Shown piece after piece: positions 48,440 to 64,000 of a stretch of 64,000 nucleotides of DNA. Each line of letters begins with the position of its first letter. The first letter of the stretch is position 1. The stretch spans positions 76,194,095 to 76,258,094 of the forward strand of contig NC_084464.1 in the NCBI RefSeq assembly GCF_027409185.1, written 5' to 3'. Position numbers and translations under genes: made by a program. The stretch is from Cynocephalus volans (Eukaryota > Chordata > Mammalia > Dermoptera > Cynocephalidae). The notes below the pieces were generated by a model. It saw only the letters and a program-made list of their open reading frames with translations, had not been told where the DNA came from and did no database searches.

Positions 48440-49440
48440 AAATGTGTATTTTGAAACATCTCAAACTTACAGGAGTAAACAACCTTTTTCTTGAATTATC
48501 TAATAGTAATTTGCCAACCTGATGCTCCATCTTCTCAAATACTTAGGGGTGTATTTCTTCCAAAGAAGAATATTCTCCAACATAACCCCAATATGATCAT
48601 TAAAATCAAGAAATTAGTATTGATACGTTATTACCAGGTTATCCTCAGACACACTCAAGTTTTGCTGGTTATCCCAGTAAAGAGGCCTTTATAGTGAAAT
48701 GATCCAGTTCAGAATCATGCATTGTAATTAGTCATTATATTTCTTTAGTCTTCATTCTGCATCAGTTCCTTAGTCTTTAATTGACTTTAATGACCCTGAC
48801 ACTTCTAAAGACTGCAAGCCTGTTATTATATAGAAGGTCCTCCAGTTTGCCTTGGTCTATGATTTCCTCATGGTTAGATTGAGGTTATGCGTCTAACAGT
48901 TATATCCCAGAAGTGATGCTGTGTTCTTCTCTGTACATCCTTCTCTTTACATTCTAGATGACGCATGATTTCTATTTGTCCCATTCTTGATTATCTTAAC
49001 TCAGATCATTTGATTAAGGTACTCTTTTGTCAGGCTTTTTCACTGCAAAGTTATTCTTTTTACCTTTGCAGTCAATAAATATATTGTTCTTTATCAAACT
49101 TCTGATTTTCTCATTCATATTTTTTTATATCGGTATGGACATATGAATTTTGGTGTATTCAATAAGTGTTAATCCATCACTGTCATAATTTATTTTGATG
49201 TTCAGCTCATTCCAGATATATCCTGGGGTAGCCTCTTCAAGCTAGCTTCTGTGTCCTTTTGTTGTGTCCCCACATTATCTCAGCACTTCCTTACTTTCTG
49301 GTATGAAAAGATGGTACAGTCTTGTCTCTGTCCCAGCCCTGGAATCAGCCATTTCTGCAAAGCCCTGGTTCTTTTTAGTGGAGGATAGTACTAGAAAACA
49401 AAGTTGTGGGGTTGCACTGCTCCTAGGCCCTTTGAGTGGA
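48440..49440. repeat. Ancient L1M/HAL1-like repeat, copy B
   Basis: 'tttgccaacctgatgctcca'-type text (48510 onward), 'tattctccaacataacccca', 'ggttatcccagtaaagaggc', 'tatatcccagaagtgatgct' and 'aagccctggttctttttagt' are in the order of the old element seen at 27300. Same orientation as copy A but better preserved. Open frames at 48491 and 49264 are incidental. Confidence 0.5.
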
Positions 49441-49689
49441 CAGTGCTAATGAGTACATACACGTATACACATATGCATTTACACATACATATACAAATGT
49501 ACGTGTCTTTAAATATATAGTGAAAACCATAAGTTCATACCAGTACTTCTAATTTCAGTCCATTACCACAGTATTCATTCTGTACTTGTATCTCCTTTCC
49601 ACATGACAGAATGAAAACTAGGTCCCATTATCTGCTATTTGATCATTCCCTTATATGTGCCAATCTCTTGTCACTGCTCCTTTTCCCTA

Positions 49690-50345
49690 ACCAGTGCTCT
49701 CTTGTACTACTTGGGCTTCACCTCATGCCATGTTACTCCCCTGTGTGGACACCCTCCTTACCCCACTTGGACTCGCTACCACCTTGTGCCAGGAGGCTCT
49801 TCTGCAGGGATGTTCTCACCTCACTTGGAACCTAAGAGAGTGTGTCAGGCTGCTGTTGCCTAACACCCCTCTATCCCTAGATGGAAGGCTTTTGCATCCC
49901 TTTTGGACTCCTGACACCCTGCACCAGACTGCCCTTCTGCAAGAAAACCCTCTTCACCTAACTTGGGTTTCAACCCCCCAACCTTAGGTGCCCTCTCATA
50001 CAGTTGCCCTCCTCATCTTGTTTGGGCTCCTAATACCTCACTCTGAGTCACCCTTCCACTTAGATTCCCCTCCTCATCCTCACCCTACGCAGGTTCTGAC
50101 ACTTCACTCCAGGCTGCCATCCTCACTGCACGCAGGCTCTGTTGTCAGGCTACCACCTCATGTAGATACCCTCCTTACTCCAATTGGACTCTGATTTCCC
50201 ACTCTGGTTTCCTGTTGCATAGACTTCCTGTCTCTTTCTTCAAGCCACCACCCCACGTGGACACCCTCATTACTCCAGTTCAACTCTGATATCCCACTTC
50301 GGGCTGCACACCCACCTTGTTTGGTCTCTAGCTTAAATACCTCTA
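49690..50345 (+). repeat. Degenerate minisatellite-like block, unit about 58-65 bp
   Basis: A C/T-rich block in which the phrase GGACACCCTCCTTACCCCAC / TTGGACTC recurs as 'gatgttctcacctcacttgg', 'aaaaccctcttcacctaact', 'gttgccctcctcatcttgtt', 'gataccctccttactccaat' and 'ggacaccctcattactccag'. Each is followed by a 'ctgacacc..ac.c.aggctgcc.ttctgc'-like segment. About eight to ten decayed units. Five overlapping open frames here exist only because the repeat lacks stops. It lies against the outer end of the LTR at 50418. Confidence 0.7.
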
Positions 50346-50417
50346 GTTTGTTCAACTGTTTCTCATATCATATTATTTCTGGTGGATAGGGTAATAAGAC
50401 TATGACAGCAGGTGGGC

Positions 50418-51258
50418 TGTTGCAATGGCCTGACATCAACGACCTGGAGGTAAAACAAGTTTCACAGGTTAGGGACACAGCCCTCCACAAGACTGCCCTC
50501 ACTTTAGATATCAGCCACAAGTTCAGTGATCTGCAGGCTACACTCACTTCTGACCAGCTGGCTACAAATTTTGGGGTTCCCATTTTCCCCTCATGTTTGA
50601 TACTTCACTAAAACAACTCACCCAACTCAGGAAAGTGCTATACTTATTATTGCAGTTTTATTGCAGCAAAAGGATACAAATCAGAATGAGCCAAAAGAAG
50701 TGATGCATAGGGCTGGTTTGGGAGGGTCCCAGATGTGATGCTTTCATTATTTTCTTCATGGAGTCAGGATATGTTGCACCTCCTCCCTTCCCCCGCCCCC
50801 ATTGATATGTGACAATGTGCACAATATTGCCAACCAGACTCAGTGTCCAAAGTTTTTATTAATGCTTCAATATGTTGTAGGCATGATTGATCGTCACCTG
50901 TGGCTCAGTCTCTAGTCCTTCTCCCCCCACCCCTGGATACTGGGCTTATATAACGTGGCTCAAAGTCCAACTCTCTAATTACATAATTGGTCTTCGTGGT
51001 GGGTCTTGCCCCCATCCTGAGTCATCTCCTTAGCATAATGTATCAAGGCCCACCAAAGATTTAGAGGCTACTTGCCAGAAACTGGAGACAAAGGCTAGCC
51101 AGTTCTTTATTCCAAGGGTTTAGAGCTTACCTCCCAACAACAAGGACAAAGGCCAACCAAATTCTTTACTATTCAGCTATGGAAAACTAAATTGCTTTCC
51201 TCTATGGTATACAGATTAATTGTTTGCTCTAAAATATATACTTTGAGATTTCCTAACA
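50418..51258 (-). mobile_element. Older ERV-type LTR, antisense
   Basis: The reverse complement starts TGTTAGGAAATCTCAAAGTA and ends near 'caggccattgcaaca'. A TATA box (TATATAA, complement at about 50946-50952) is followed, about 280 bp on, by AATAAA (complement within 50655-50666). Then come 'gggaaccccaaaatttgtag' and 'ccagctggtcagaagt', phrases seen near the 3' end of several mammalian retroviral LTR families. A MER21/LTR33-like assignment is a guess. No target duplication was recognised. About 840 bp. Confidence 0.6.
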
Positions 51259-51393
51259 ATTTTATAATGGTTATAATGTACTTATTTGTTTTTGTATCAT
51301 AGAAATTAGTACATTTTCAAAAATGTTCTAATATTGCTACATAAAATGGTAATAACACTGGAGTAATAAATCAAACATTATATTTTAAAGTAA

Positions 51394-51627
<234 letters not shown>

Positions 51628-51674
51628 TAAGTATTTTTTGTAAAACCTTAAGGCATATTTCTAACTTTCTATAA

Positions 51675-56352
<4,678 letters not shown>

Positions 56353-57918
56353 TAGTTATCAGCTTCACCATAGTTTTTCTATACTAAAGCTAATGTTTAT
56401 GTGCCTCACTTCTACTTTTTTCTCAATTCCATCTTTTTCAACCCTTGAAATTACTTTCTGCAATTTAAAAATGTTTTTTATAATATCGAGAAATAAATTC
56501 TTGGTGGTAAGTTTGAAATGAGTATTTTGATAGATTTTTTTTTAAATGTCAATATATTCTGTATATAATCATAGGAAGGTAAATTAAATGTGTATTTCCA
56601 AATTTTTAACAGTCTAAGCAGAGTGGGACATTTTTATATATATTTGATTTTAACTTATCTCAGATCTCTTCCTTTTATATCACTTCAGGAAACAATAACA
56701 TTATTCAGTGTTTTATTGTTTTGAAAATTATTTAAATCATTAAAAATCAAACTTCAGTTTTAATCCCAGAGTAAGTCTGTGTATATGTTATAGTACATAA
56801 TAAAAATTATGCTCCCTTGATTTTTTTATACTATTTGTAGTTTGCAAAGTGCTTCTACATATATTATTTTGCAGAAGATAAATTATTGGGATTGGCAAAA
56901 TAAGTTTTTATTAACACTTTTTGTGTCAGTTTTTTTAAGCTTTTATTTTAAAATATAAGCTAGTAGCTCATCATAAAAAAGCACATATTAATTATGCCTT
57001 CAGAATAAATCATTTTTATCATTACATATTTGAATAAACAGGAATTGCTTTTTAAATTTTACTTAATCAGTATCCTTTGTTTATTCCATTAGTCCACAAG
57101 GATCTCAGTCTTAATATTGATGCACTTTCTAAAATAGTCACTGTTATTGAAAATAGTTCTTGCATTTGAGACTAATTCAGCTATTTTTATAATTGTCTGT
57201 TTGGGGTTACAAAAGAATAGAAAAAAAATTTAAGGATTTGTACCCTACTTACATTCAGCTGTAGGAAAATGCTGGATATTGAGACACTGCATATCAGCAA
57301 CTACTGTAGTCTCTAGTGGATTTGATTAATTCCATTATTGTCAGTTCAGTTCATACTTTCTTGACTAGACACAGATATCACTAAATTGACTGTTTAACAT
57401 GTAATATTTTCAAATGAAAAAACACACAAACCACACTTTAACCAGAAAAAATATTTCTAAAAGAAAGTGTATTTATTGGTAAAATTTATAATTAGTAATC
57501 AAACAAACCTTTCTGTTTTCAAAGACAGAGTTTACAAAAAAAAAGTTTTATTTCAAATAGCTTAGACAGGGTTAGCACTTTATTACTAATCTTTTGATCT
57601 AACTTCAGCATTATAATTGATTTATTTATAAGATTTTTAGTTTTCTCTCAGGGAAGAGAGGCCTTTATGTCTTATATATGCAACTGTGGGGCTTAGACGT
57701 GTAATATAGGAAATATAGTAAAAGAGCCCTTATATTTAATTTCAGTAGTTAGTTACTTTATATCAACTTTATTCCAAATTACTTGCTTAAAATACTTTAT
57801 CAAAAAATATAATTCTAAAGCAAACCCAGACTTTAGTTTTAAACAACAAAATAACAGAAATAGAATAAAATTATTAGTACCTTACATATATATTTACTCA
57901 AAATATATTTGTTGAATG

Positions 57919-57942
57919 AGTGAGTGAATGAATGAATGAATA
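57919..57942 (+). repeat. GAAT tetranucleotide run
   Basis: 'gagtgagtgaatgaatgaat' after 'atatatttgttgaat', resembling the tail of an L2/MIR-like element. Confidence 0.7.
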
Positions 57943-58574
57943 GCACAATACAGTTTTTGTTGAAGAAGCACAGGTATCAAAACATAGCTATAACAGTTTC
58001 CTAGGGATTTTTAAAATCAAGATTCAGCTTCAATAAATATTTATTGGTAATACTTTATGTAATACTTTATGTCGTTCTTAAACTTTCCTTTACTATTTAT
58101 ATTTTCTTTTCTCTTTATTATGAATTTTAGTTTATTCTTGAATGCATGTTCTAGGTAAACATCTAAAAAATGCCATTAACTATCCAAAATAAAAGTATTT
58201 GTTGCATATTCTGACATTGTGTATTTTTATCCTAACAAAATAATTATTGTCGGCACTAATATATTTACATAACATACTGTTGACTAGACATCACTGTATT
58301 TACCAATTTAAATAGTGGATATAAAGTAGTTCTTGATTAGAGAATATTATATTTCCTTCTATTATTTAGTACTTTTCTTGAGTTTTCAAATAAGCATATG
58401 TTTAAAATTCTTAAGCTCCACCATGCTTTGAAAAATGTATCTAAACTCTGTTCCTTCCCTTAAAATAATGCCTTGAATTCCTTTCTGCTTTTTTGCCTTT
58501 TTCTTTTCTCCTAGAAGAATGATGTACATTTTTTGATGTCATATGGTTAAGTATTTTTTGTGCAAGGAGGTCAC

Positions 58575-58720
58575 TAAAAATGAGAGTCAGGATTTCTGGA
58601 ATCTAGGTTTTGACAAGTCACTAACCTTTGTGAGCCCTAGTATCTATACTTGTAAAAGCAGAGATTTGAACTAGTTGATTTCTGAGATCCCTGACAGTAC
58701 TAAAATTCTGAGTCTAAGTA
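58575..58720 (+). repeat. MIR-like core
   Basis: 'acaagtcactaacctttgtg', 'agccctagtatctatacttg' and 'taaaagcagagatttgaact' follow the MIR core order with high divergence. Confidence 0.55.
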
Positions 58721-58957
58721 ATTAAAACATAAAAATAATATTACGAAATGTTCAGTGACACATACATTTAAATAGAAAAAAACCCAAAGTAATATAAACT
58801 TGAATGTACATCATTTGTAATTCTGATAAGCTCATTAACTAACTAACTGCACTATCAGATCGATACTAAGTCTGTTATTAACAAGTTGGAAAATTCTAGT
58901 AAATTTTGTTGTAAAAGGAGTGTAGTAACTAGTGCTGTGTGCAATCCTTACAACTAG

Positions 58958-59035
58958 CCAAGGCCAACATGCAGGTCCTATATGAGCGCCTTCTCAGAAG
59001 ACAACAGCCACGAACCCAGAAAGACACCTGTCTAG
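58958..59035 (+). CDS. FAM135A: FAM135A in-phase cassette exon (78 nt)
   Basis: Acceptor TTACAACTAG, donor TGTCTAG|GTATGT. Spliced after coding exon 7, the G left over joins CC to make Ala. The exon then reads KANMQVLYERLLRRQQPRTQ and KDTCL, ending one base into the next codon. The length is exactly 26 codons, with phase 1 on both sides, so inclusion or skipping keeps the downstream frame. The basic, amphipathic peptide looks like real coding sequence, and FAM135 family proteins have, as I recall, a comparable variable segment here. The pyrimidine tract is weak, consistent with regulated inclusion. A minus-strand open frame over the same bases is a shadow. Confidence 0.78.
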   Translation, partial: PRPTCRSYMSAFSEDNSHEPRKTPV

Positions 59036-60174
59036 GTATGTTTACAAAGAAGCTAAGTAAATAATCCCTTTTAATTAGTATAAAATTTTGCCTTAAACTT
59101 GTGTCAAATTTCATAAGTATATATTTATTAACATAGTATGTTCCCACCACTCTTATTTAAAGAACTTAACTTTAGCATCGGTTTGGTTTGTAGATAAGTT
59201 TTGGTTAATTTATTAATTAATTTGTAATATTGAAGTTTTTATTTAAAACTGGAAATGGTGAAATCATTTTCTAGACTTTTTCAAAAAGTTTCTACAAAGA
59301 GCACTTTTTCGAAACCATATTTATTGCCAAAATTTGTTGGTTTAATGATATTGCCTTAAATTTGTTCAAAGTAATTTTAACTTTGGATAGGCCTAATGTT
59401 AATGAAATGTTATTTAAAAACTAAAGCTAGTTTCTTGCATTGCAGAAATAAGGAAACATTCTCGGTATCTGGTTTTGTTTTTTTAGTCAATTTGTATTTA
59501 TTTTTATTGTTCCAAATAAAAAAAACAAAATAACGTCAAAACACCACTATTCAGATCTGTTATATATGTTAAGGAAAATATTCTGAGTTTATTATTTAAT
59601 TTATATATTTCCATATATATAGATTTTTGTTCTTAAATAGCAATAGTATTTAATTTATTACTGTATTTCTGTTAGTATGTTAAAAGTTTTTACTTTGTGT
59701 TGAGTAGACCATCACAATCACATTTTTAAAAAATTATAAGAAACTGTAGAAATAAATAAATAAGTAAACAATATTTATATCTCAGTTTTCAGAAGCATGG
59801 ACAAAAGGAAGTTAAGCCAAAATTTTTCTCAATATTTCTCAGATGAAAACTAGCTCAGAAATATTTAAGTTGTGATTTTACTAAAACTGTTAAGAGAAAC
59901 TTATTTTCTGGTCAGGAAGGAAAAAAGAAAGATTAAAAAATTATGTTATAGTCATTCTTTTTGTAATATGGTTTTATGTTCTCATATGAAATTACTATAA
60001 AATTACAGAATTCATAGTATGAAATTGTGGCCATTATGACATTTTAGCGTTCTTTTTAGCGATTAAAGTGTACTTCTAATTTAACCTAGCACTGTGTTGA
60101 CATTTTCTGAGCTGTGTCATAAATATCTATTGAATGAATGGATAGATGAATGGATGGATAGATTTAGAAAATAA

Positions 60175-60510
60175 ATGTAAGATACATGTACGCTTTGACG
60201 TAGCAACCCTATTTCTGTTAACCTGTGTCATAGAAATAGTACTTTTATGTAAAGGTATATGTACAAGCATGTTTACTGCAGTATTGTTCTTAGTCACAAA
60301 ACTCTAAGCAAAGACAAATGCCCCTCATTTGGGCAAAAAGTGGAATATGGAAATCGTGATGCACCCACATCAAGGAATATTATGTAGCCATTTAAAAACA
60401 TGCTGTATAACTAGATACCAGACTTTCGTGGAGTACTGCTGAGAGAAAAAAGCAAGTTGCAGAAAACTGTGTAAAATACAGTCTCATTTTTGTAGAACAG
60501 TGACTCCAAA
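60175..60510 (+). mobile_element. Old L1M 3' fragment, sense
   Basis: 'acaagcatgtttactgcagt', 'attgttcttagtcacaaaac', 'atcaaggaatattatgtagc' and 'gagagaaaaaagcaagttgc' are sense L1M ORF2-end/3' UTR phrases. Diverged. The open frame at 60411-60614 is a minus-strand shadow. Confidence 0.7.
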
Positions 60511-60880
60511 ACGCATTTATTTGAGAAATATGGAAGGATATGTTCTAGATTATAAACTTGGACTAGCGAGAGGAGCCAGGCCCCCAAAGTGAATTTATAT
60601 GAGATAATCATCATATTTATGTATTTCTATAAAATTGTGTACATGGATTGTATATCATTATTTTTTAAATAATTAAAATAGAATTTTAAACTCAGTTAAA
60701 AATCCTAAGTGATTTTGAAATCATTTTAATTCTCAGATTTTGAAGTTAAGTTTTGCTTTTAAATATTCCTTAAGATGTTTGCATTGAAGTAGCTCACATT
60801 AGCCATAATGCAAATGCACCAGTTTATTCATTTAGGTTCTTCTATGCAAACATTAGAGAAATGTATCAAAACTTAAAAAG

Positions 60881-60947
60881 TTCATCCAAACCCATGACCT
60901 TCGTGTTATAAGGCTGTGCTCTTACCAAATGAGCTAACCGGCCAGCC
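60881..60947 (-). mobile_element. tRNA-Ile-derived SINE, antisense, partial
   Basis: The reverse complement starts GGCTGGCCGGTTAGCTCATT and continues through 'gccttataacacgaaggtca' and 'tgggtttgga'. It matches the type at 22663. It stops soon after the B box with no tail seen, so it is truncated or decayed. Not a tRNA gene: no intact acceptor stem can be formed. Confidence 0.75.
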
Positions 60948-61776
60948 TATTTTCATATTTTTAAAATTCAGAGGTAGCCTAATAAGGTTCATATGTAACC
61001 TAATAAGACTTATTTTACTGATTTTCTTCTATCATAGAAAAAATGATGAGTAATGTGAACATCTAGGTGGCATATGGAAGTTGTGATTTTAATGTAGGGT
61101 CTGCCGCTGATTTTTTTAGTTTTGGAAAACCTAATATTAGAATTTACTGATCTATCTGATCTTGAAATGATTTATGAAATCTTAGCAAATTTCTGTAGGA
61201 ATCAACAAGTTGACCAAATTAGTGATCTGTTTTGTGGTATATCTTAATATCTAAATAAGAGTTTTACTTGTATATTTTGTAAATTACAGAATATGTGTTC
61301 TACTGGTTTCACTTACCAACAGAGTATTTGTTGTTCACATTCTAGCTTGGTTGGGTTTACCACATAATCATGACTGCTTATTTTATCAGATTTAAATGTT
61401 TCTTGTACTTTTTATCAAGTAGTAAACGTTTAGTTCTATAGTGAACTGATTTGTGAATACAGGGATAGCATAGAATGTATTCTTGCCTTTGTGTGAGAAT
61501 GATCAGTTAAACTTTCTTTTACAATAAGAAAACAAATATATCTAAAGATGATTCTTCAGGCCTTAGATTTCCCTGCAAAAAATAACTAATTAATAAATCT
61601 TGATATTCTGTTAGTTTCTGTATTCCTTTGTGTAAATATTACCATTTTAATTGTAAATCTACATATCCACTTTATAGATGAGTATAGTGTACATTAAATA
61701 AATCAGAATAGGGTGACAAAAATTTGCCTCAATATAAGAATATCTTATAGAAAACTAAATTTATTAAACTAAATTA

Positions 61777-61879
61777 GGGGGCCGGCCCGAGGCTCACTTG
61801 GGAGAGCGTGGTGCTGACAACACCAAATCAAGGGAAAAGATCCCCTTACCGGTCATCTTTAAAAAAAAAAAAAAAAAAA
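61777..61879 (+). mobile_element. tRNA-Ile-derived SINE, single unit, perfect TSD
   Basis: GGGGCCGGCCCGAGGCTCAC, 'gtggtgctgacaacaccaaa' and 'gatccccttaccggtcatct' are followed by about 20 A. AAACTAAATTA at 61766-61776 is repeated at 61880-61890 (11 bp). Same head-plus-tail arrangement as the copy at 15811. Recent by its intact duplication and tail. Confidence 0.9.
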
Positions 61880-62420
61880 AAACTAAATTAGAAACTAACT
61901 TTTTATTGAAAAAGATTTTGTCATTTATTTTCATTAAATAGCCTACACTCCAGGTATGTTTTAAATATGTTTCAGTTATAAAAATTAATTTCACTTAAAC
62001 TTTTTAGGAAGAACTTGTGTTTAAAAAGCAAGGTATGTACACATACAACACAAAATGCTAAACTTTACTGGAAATTATAAAATACTAAATGCAGCAAAAC
62101 ATCATTATATGTTTTGTTTTTAGTGTTCAAGTTACTTTACAGATGTAGTTAATATATCTTTGATAGTGTTAGTCTCTTGTGATACCTAAAAGATACTAGC
62201 TAATAATCTTAACATAGAATTTAATAATCACATTACCTATGTAATTAATGTATTATTTATGAAAATATACTACATTAAAATTCAATTCATTGAATATAGT
62301 TTAGATATTTGTCAATCCTCTGGTTTGTTAAAGGGAATTTAATTTATTTCTGTAATTTCAGAGTTAGTTTTCATATCTAACATTGAAATATTTCCTCTAA
62401 TTACTCTTTACTCCTTTCAG

Positions 62421-62470
62421 AGGAAATGGATGTAGAAGCTCGACTTACTGAACTATGTGAAGAAGTTAAG
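62421..62470 (+). CDS. FAM135A: FAM135A coding exon 8
   Basis: Acceptor TTTACTCCTTTCAG, donor AAG|GTACTT. Two bases complete a Glu, then EMDVEARLTELCEEVK; phase 0 exit. Residues 275-291 without the cassette. The gene continues past the window: the long serine-rich middle and the DUF676 lipase-like domain are not here. Confidence 0.95.
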
Positions 62471-64000
62471 GTACTTGAATTTTTAAAATTCACATCATCA
62501 AGTTATTTGAGTGCTTTCTGTTTCTTATTCTGAATATTTTGTCTATTAAAATTTTAATTCATTAATTGTCTTTCCTAAAATGCAAAGATAAAATGATTGG
62601 TCATGGTAGAACCACAACTTTGTTAATCAAAATATACATTTGACTTCAGCATAAAGTCAACTTATTTTTTAAAAAGTATTTTATTCTACGTATAAATGAA
62701 ATGGCAAAGACTAATCAGAAGTGTACATTTTCTTTTTTTAGCTCACTCAAGGGATTTCTGGACAAATTTTTAAATCATCACTTAAAGTTGCATAGATTTG
62801 TAAAATGATTTGTATAAAAATGAATATTTATTTTGTCTCAACCAATTAATATGTGTCTCAGACCATTTTCCCAATTCATTCTCACAATTACATTGAATAG
62901 ATTTTTATTTTCTTTGTTTTCTTTTGTTTGCCAAGAAACGAAATGTTTGGACTATTTTCAGTTAACTATGTGTTCACTCTCGGTCAGCTAAATTAATTGA
63001 AGAAATCAAAGGCATGATTCAAATGAAAACGTGTTTGGTTTGAAATGTATTTCTGTATATAAATTTGAATGAGGACTAGACTCTTTTGAAAAAGGTATTT
63101 GTCGTCTCCTTAGAAAATTGTACATATGCAGAATATACAAGTAATTTTGTATAGTGTACTAGAGGCCTTCCGCACAGTTCAAATAAGATAAGTATTTTCT
63201 TTAAAAAATCACTAATGTTCTTGTAATAGTTGCCCAAGAGAACATTAAACACTTAAAAGTAATCTTAAGATGTGTACAATTAATATGAAAAAATCTACAG
63301 TGTTTCACTGAGAGATTAAGGAAATTTGATTAAACATATGATACTCCTATATGGAAAAATAATCACTGAAAGATATGTTTTTCTCACGTTACTTATTTTA
63401 ATGAGTCCAAATCAAAATCCCATTGGGAATTTTTGACTTTTTAAAAAAAATCATTTGAAGAAATATAAGGATAGCTCAGAAAAGTTTAAAAATAATATAA
63501 ATGTAGAAGGACTTGCCTAACTGGATACTAAAAAAATATAATAATGGAAATAAGGTAGGAATTCTCTAAAAGAATAGAAAGACAAGTCAGAGGAACTAAA
63601 CAGCACTAAAATAGTCACTAATATGTTTAACAACTACGCATACGATAAAATATCAAGAACATTGGGGTTTATAAGCAGTGTGGTAAACTTAGCTCTTCAT
63701 ACCATGCCACAGAAGAGATTTTAAATGGACGAAAGAGTTAAATGCTGAAAAAAATGACATATACAGGTAAATATAAGTAATCTGATCTTGAGATATGAAA
63801 TGACTCCTTCAGACTTAACAGTAAAGGACAAAATAAAATAAAGTATTGATGATTTGAAACTTCTTTATAACAAAATACACTATAAATAAAGTTGAAAGAA
63901 AGCAAAAGACTGGAAGAGAATGTTTGCAATATTGAAAAGAGGAGAATGATTAATGCTCATAGTATACAAGGAGCTCCCGTGTATCAATTTCAAAACAACA
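62471..64000 (+). other. FAM135A: FAM135A intron 11, 5' part
   Basis: AT-rich sequence with no further exon, repeat or open frame that I can support. It runs off the right edge. Confidence 0.55.

Larger units (their letters stand above)
59036..62420 (+). other. FAM135A: FAM135A intron 10
   Basis: AT-rich. It holds an old sense L1 fragment (60.2 kb), an antisense tRNA-SINE (60.9 kb) and a SINE with target duplication (61.8 kb). An ATGA/GGAT run is at about 60130-60165. The rest shows no recognisable element. Confidence 0.6.

Noticed and set aside
49611..50194. Four overlapping Pro/Leu-rich open frames
   Set aside because: They exist because a C/T-rich repeat unit lacks stops in several frames; no domain or splice support.

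Overview
The window is mammalian nuclear DNA: AT-rich, intron-dominated, one CpG island, GT-AG exons separated by kilobases, and LINE/SINE/LTR/DNA-transposon relics throughout. It carries the promoter, 5' UTR and first eight constitutive coding exons of FAM135A on the + strand. FAM135A is a putative lipase/esterase-like protein whose C-terminal DUF676 region lies outside the window. The identification rests on recalled family protein sequence: the open exons join in phase with no stop and read [17 protein letters not shown]... through ...ARLTELCEEVK (291 residues, about the first fifth of the usual protein).

Host lineage. There are no Alu, B1 or other 7SL SINEs. The lineage-specific SINEs are tRNA-derived, with an Ile-tRNA-like body (GTGCTGATAACACC anticodon arm). 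They occur as single units and as one perfect-TSD dimer. This matches the CYN/t-SINE family of colugos (Dermoptera) as I know it. Some bats carry tRNA SINEs with a similar head, so Dermoptera is favoured but not proven.

Layout. 1-2.7 kb: intergenic, with old L1, L2 and MIR fragments. 2.7-3.65 kb: CpG island, promoter and noncoding exon 1. 4.78 kb: probable noncoding exon 2. 16.6 kb: first coding exon. 35.4, 51.5, 51.7, 53.3, 55.3, 56.1 and 62.4 kb: coding exons 2-8. A 78-nt in-phase cassette exon lies at 58.96 kb. The two largest introns (16.7-35.4 and 35.5-51.5 kb) hold most mobile DNA: a 5'-truncated L1 with a 17-bp target duplication (20.4-22.2 kb), a dimeric SINE (29.7 kb), an antisense L1 with a young-looking antisense solo LTR beside it (33.6-34.1 kb), a minisatellite-like block beside an older antisense LTR (49.7-51.3 kb), and Tigger, hAT, MaLR, MIR and L2 relics.

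No prokaryotic-type system, CRISPR array, true tRNA gene or second protein-coding gene was found. The most useful leads are transcript-level: a 69-codon upstream ORF across the leader exons that a 13-nt shift in splice acceptor would turn into an in-frame N-terminal extension of FAM135A; a phase-compatible candidate alternative terminal exon at 43.3 kb; and two further exon-like segments in the leader intron. There are also structural oddities: a pre-miRNA-sized hairpin at 6.6 kb, a 27-nt near-perfect palindrome at 42.9 kb, and a 137-bp tandem duplication at 12.4 kb.
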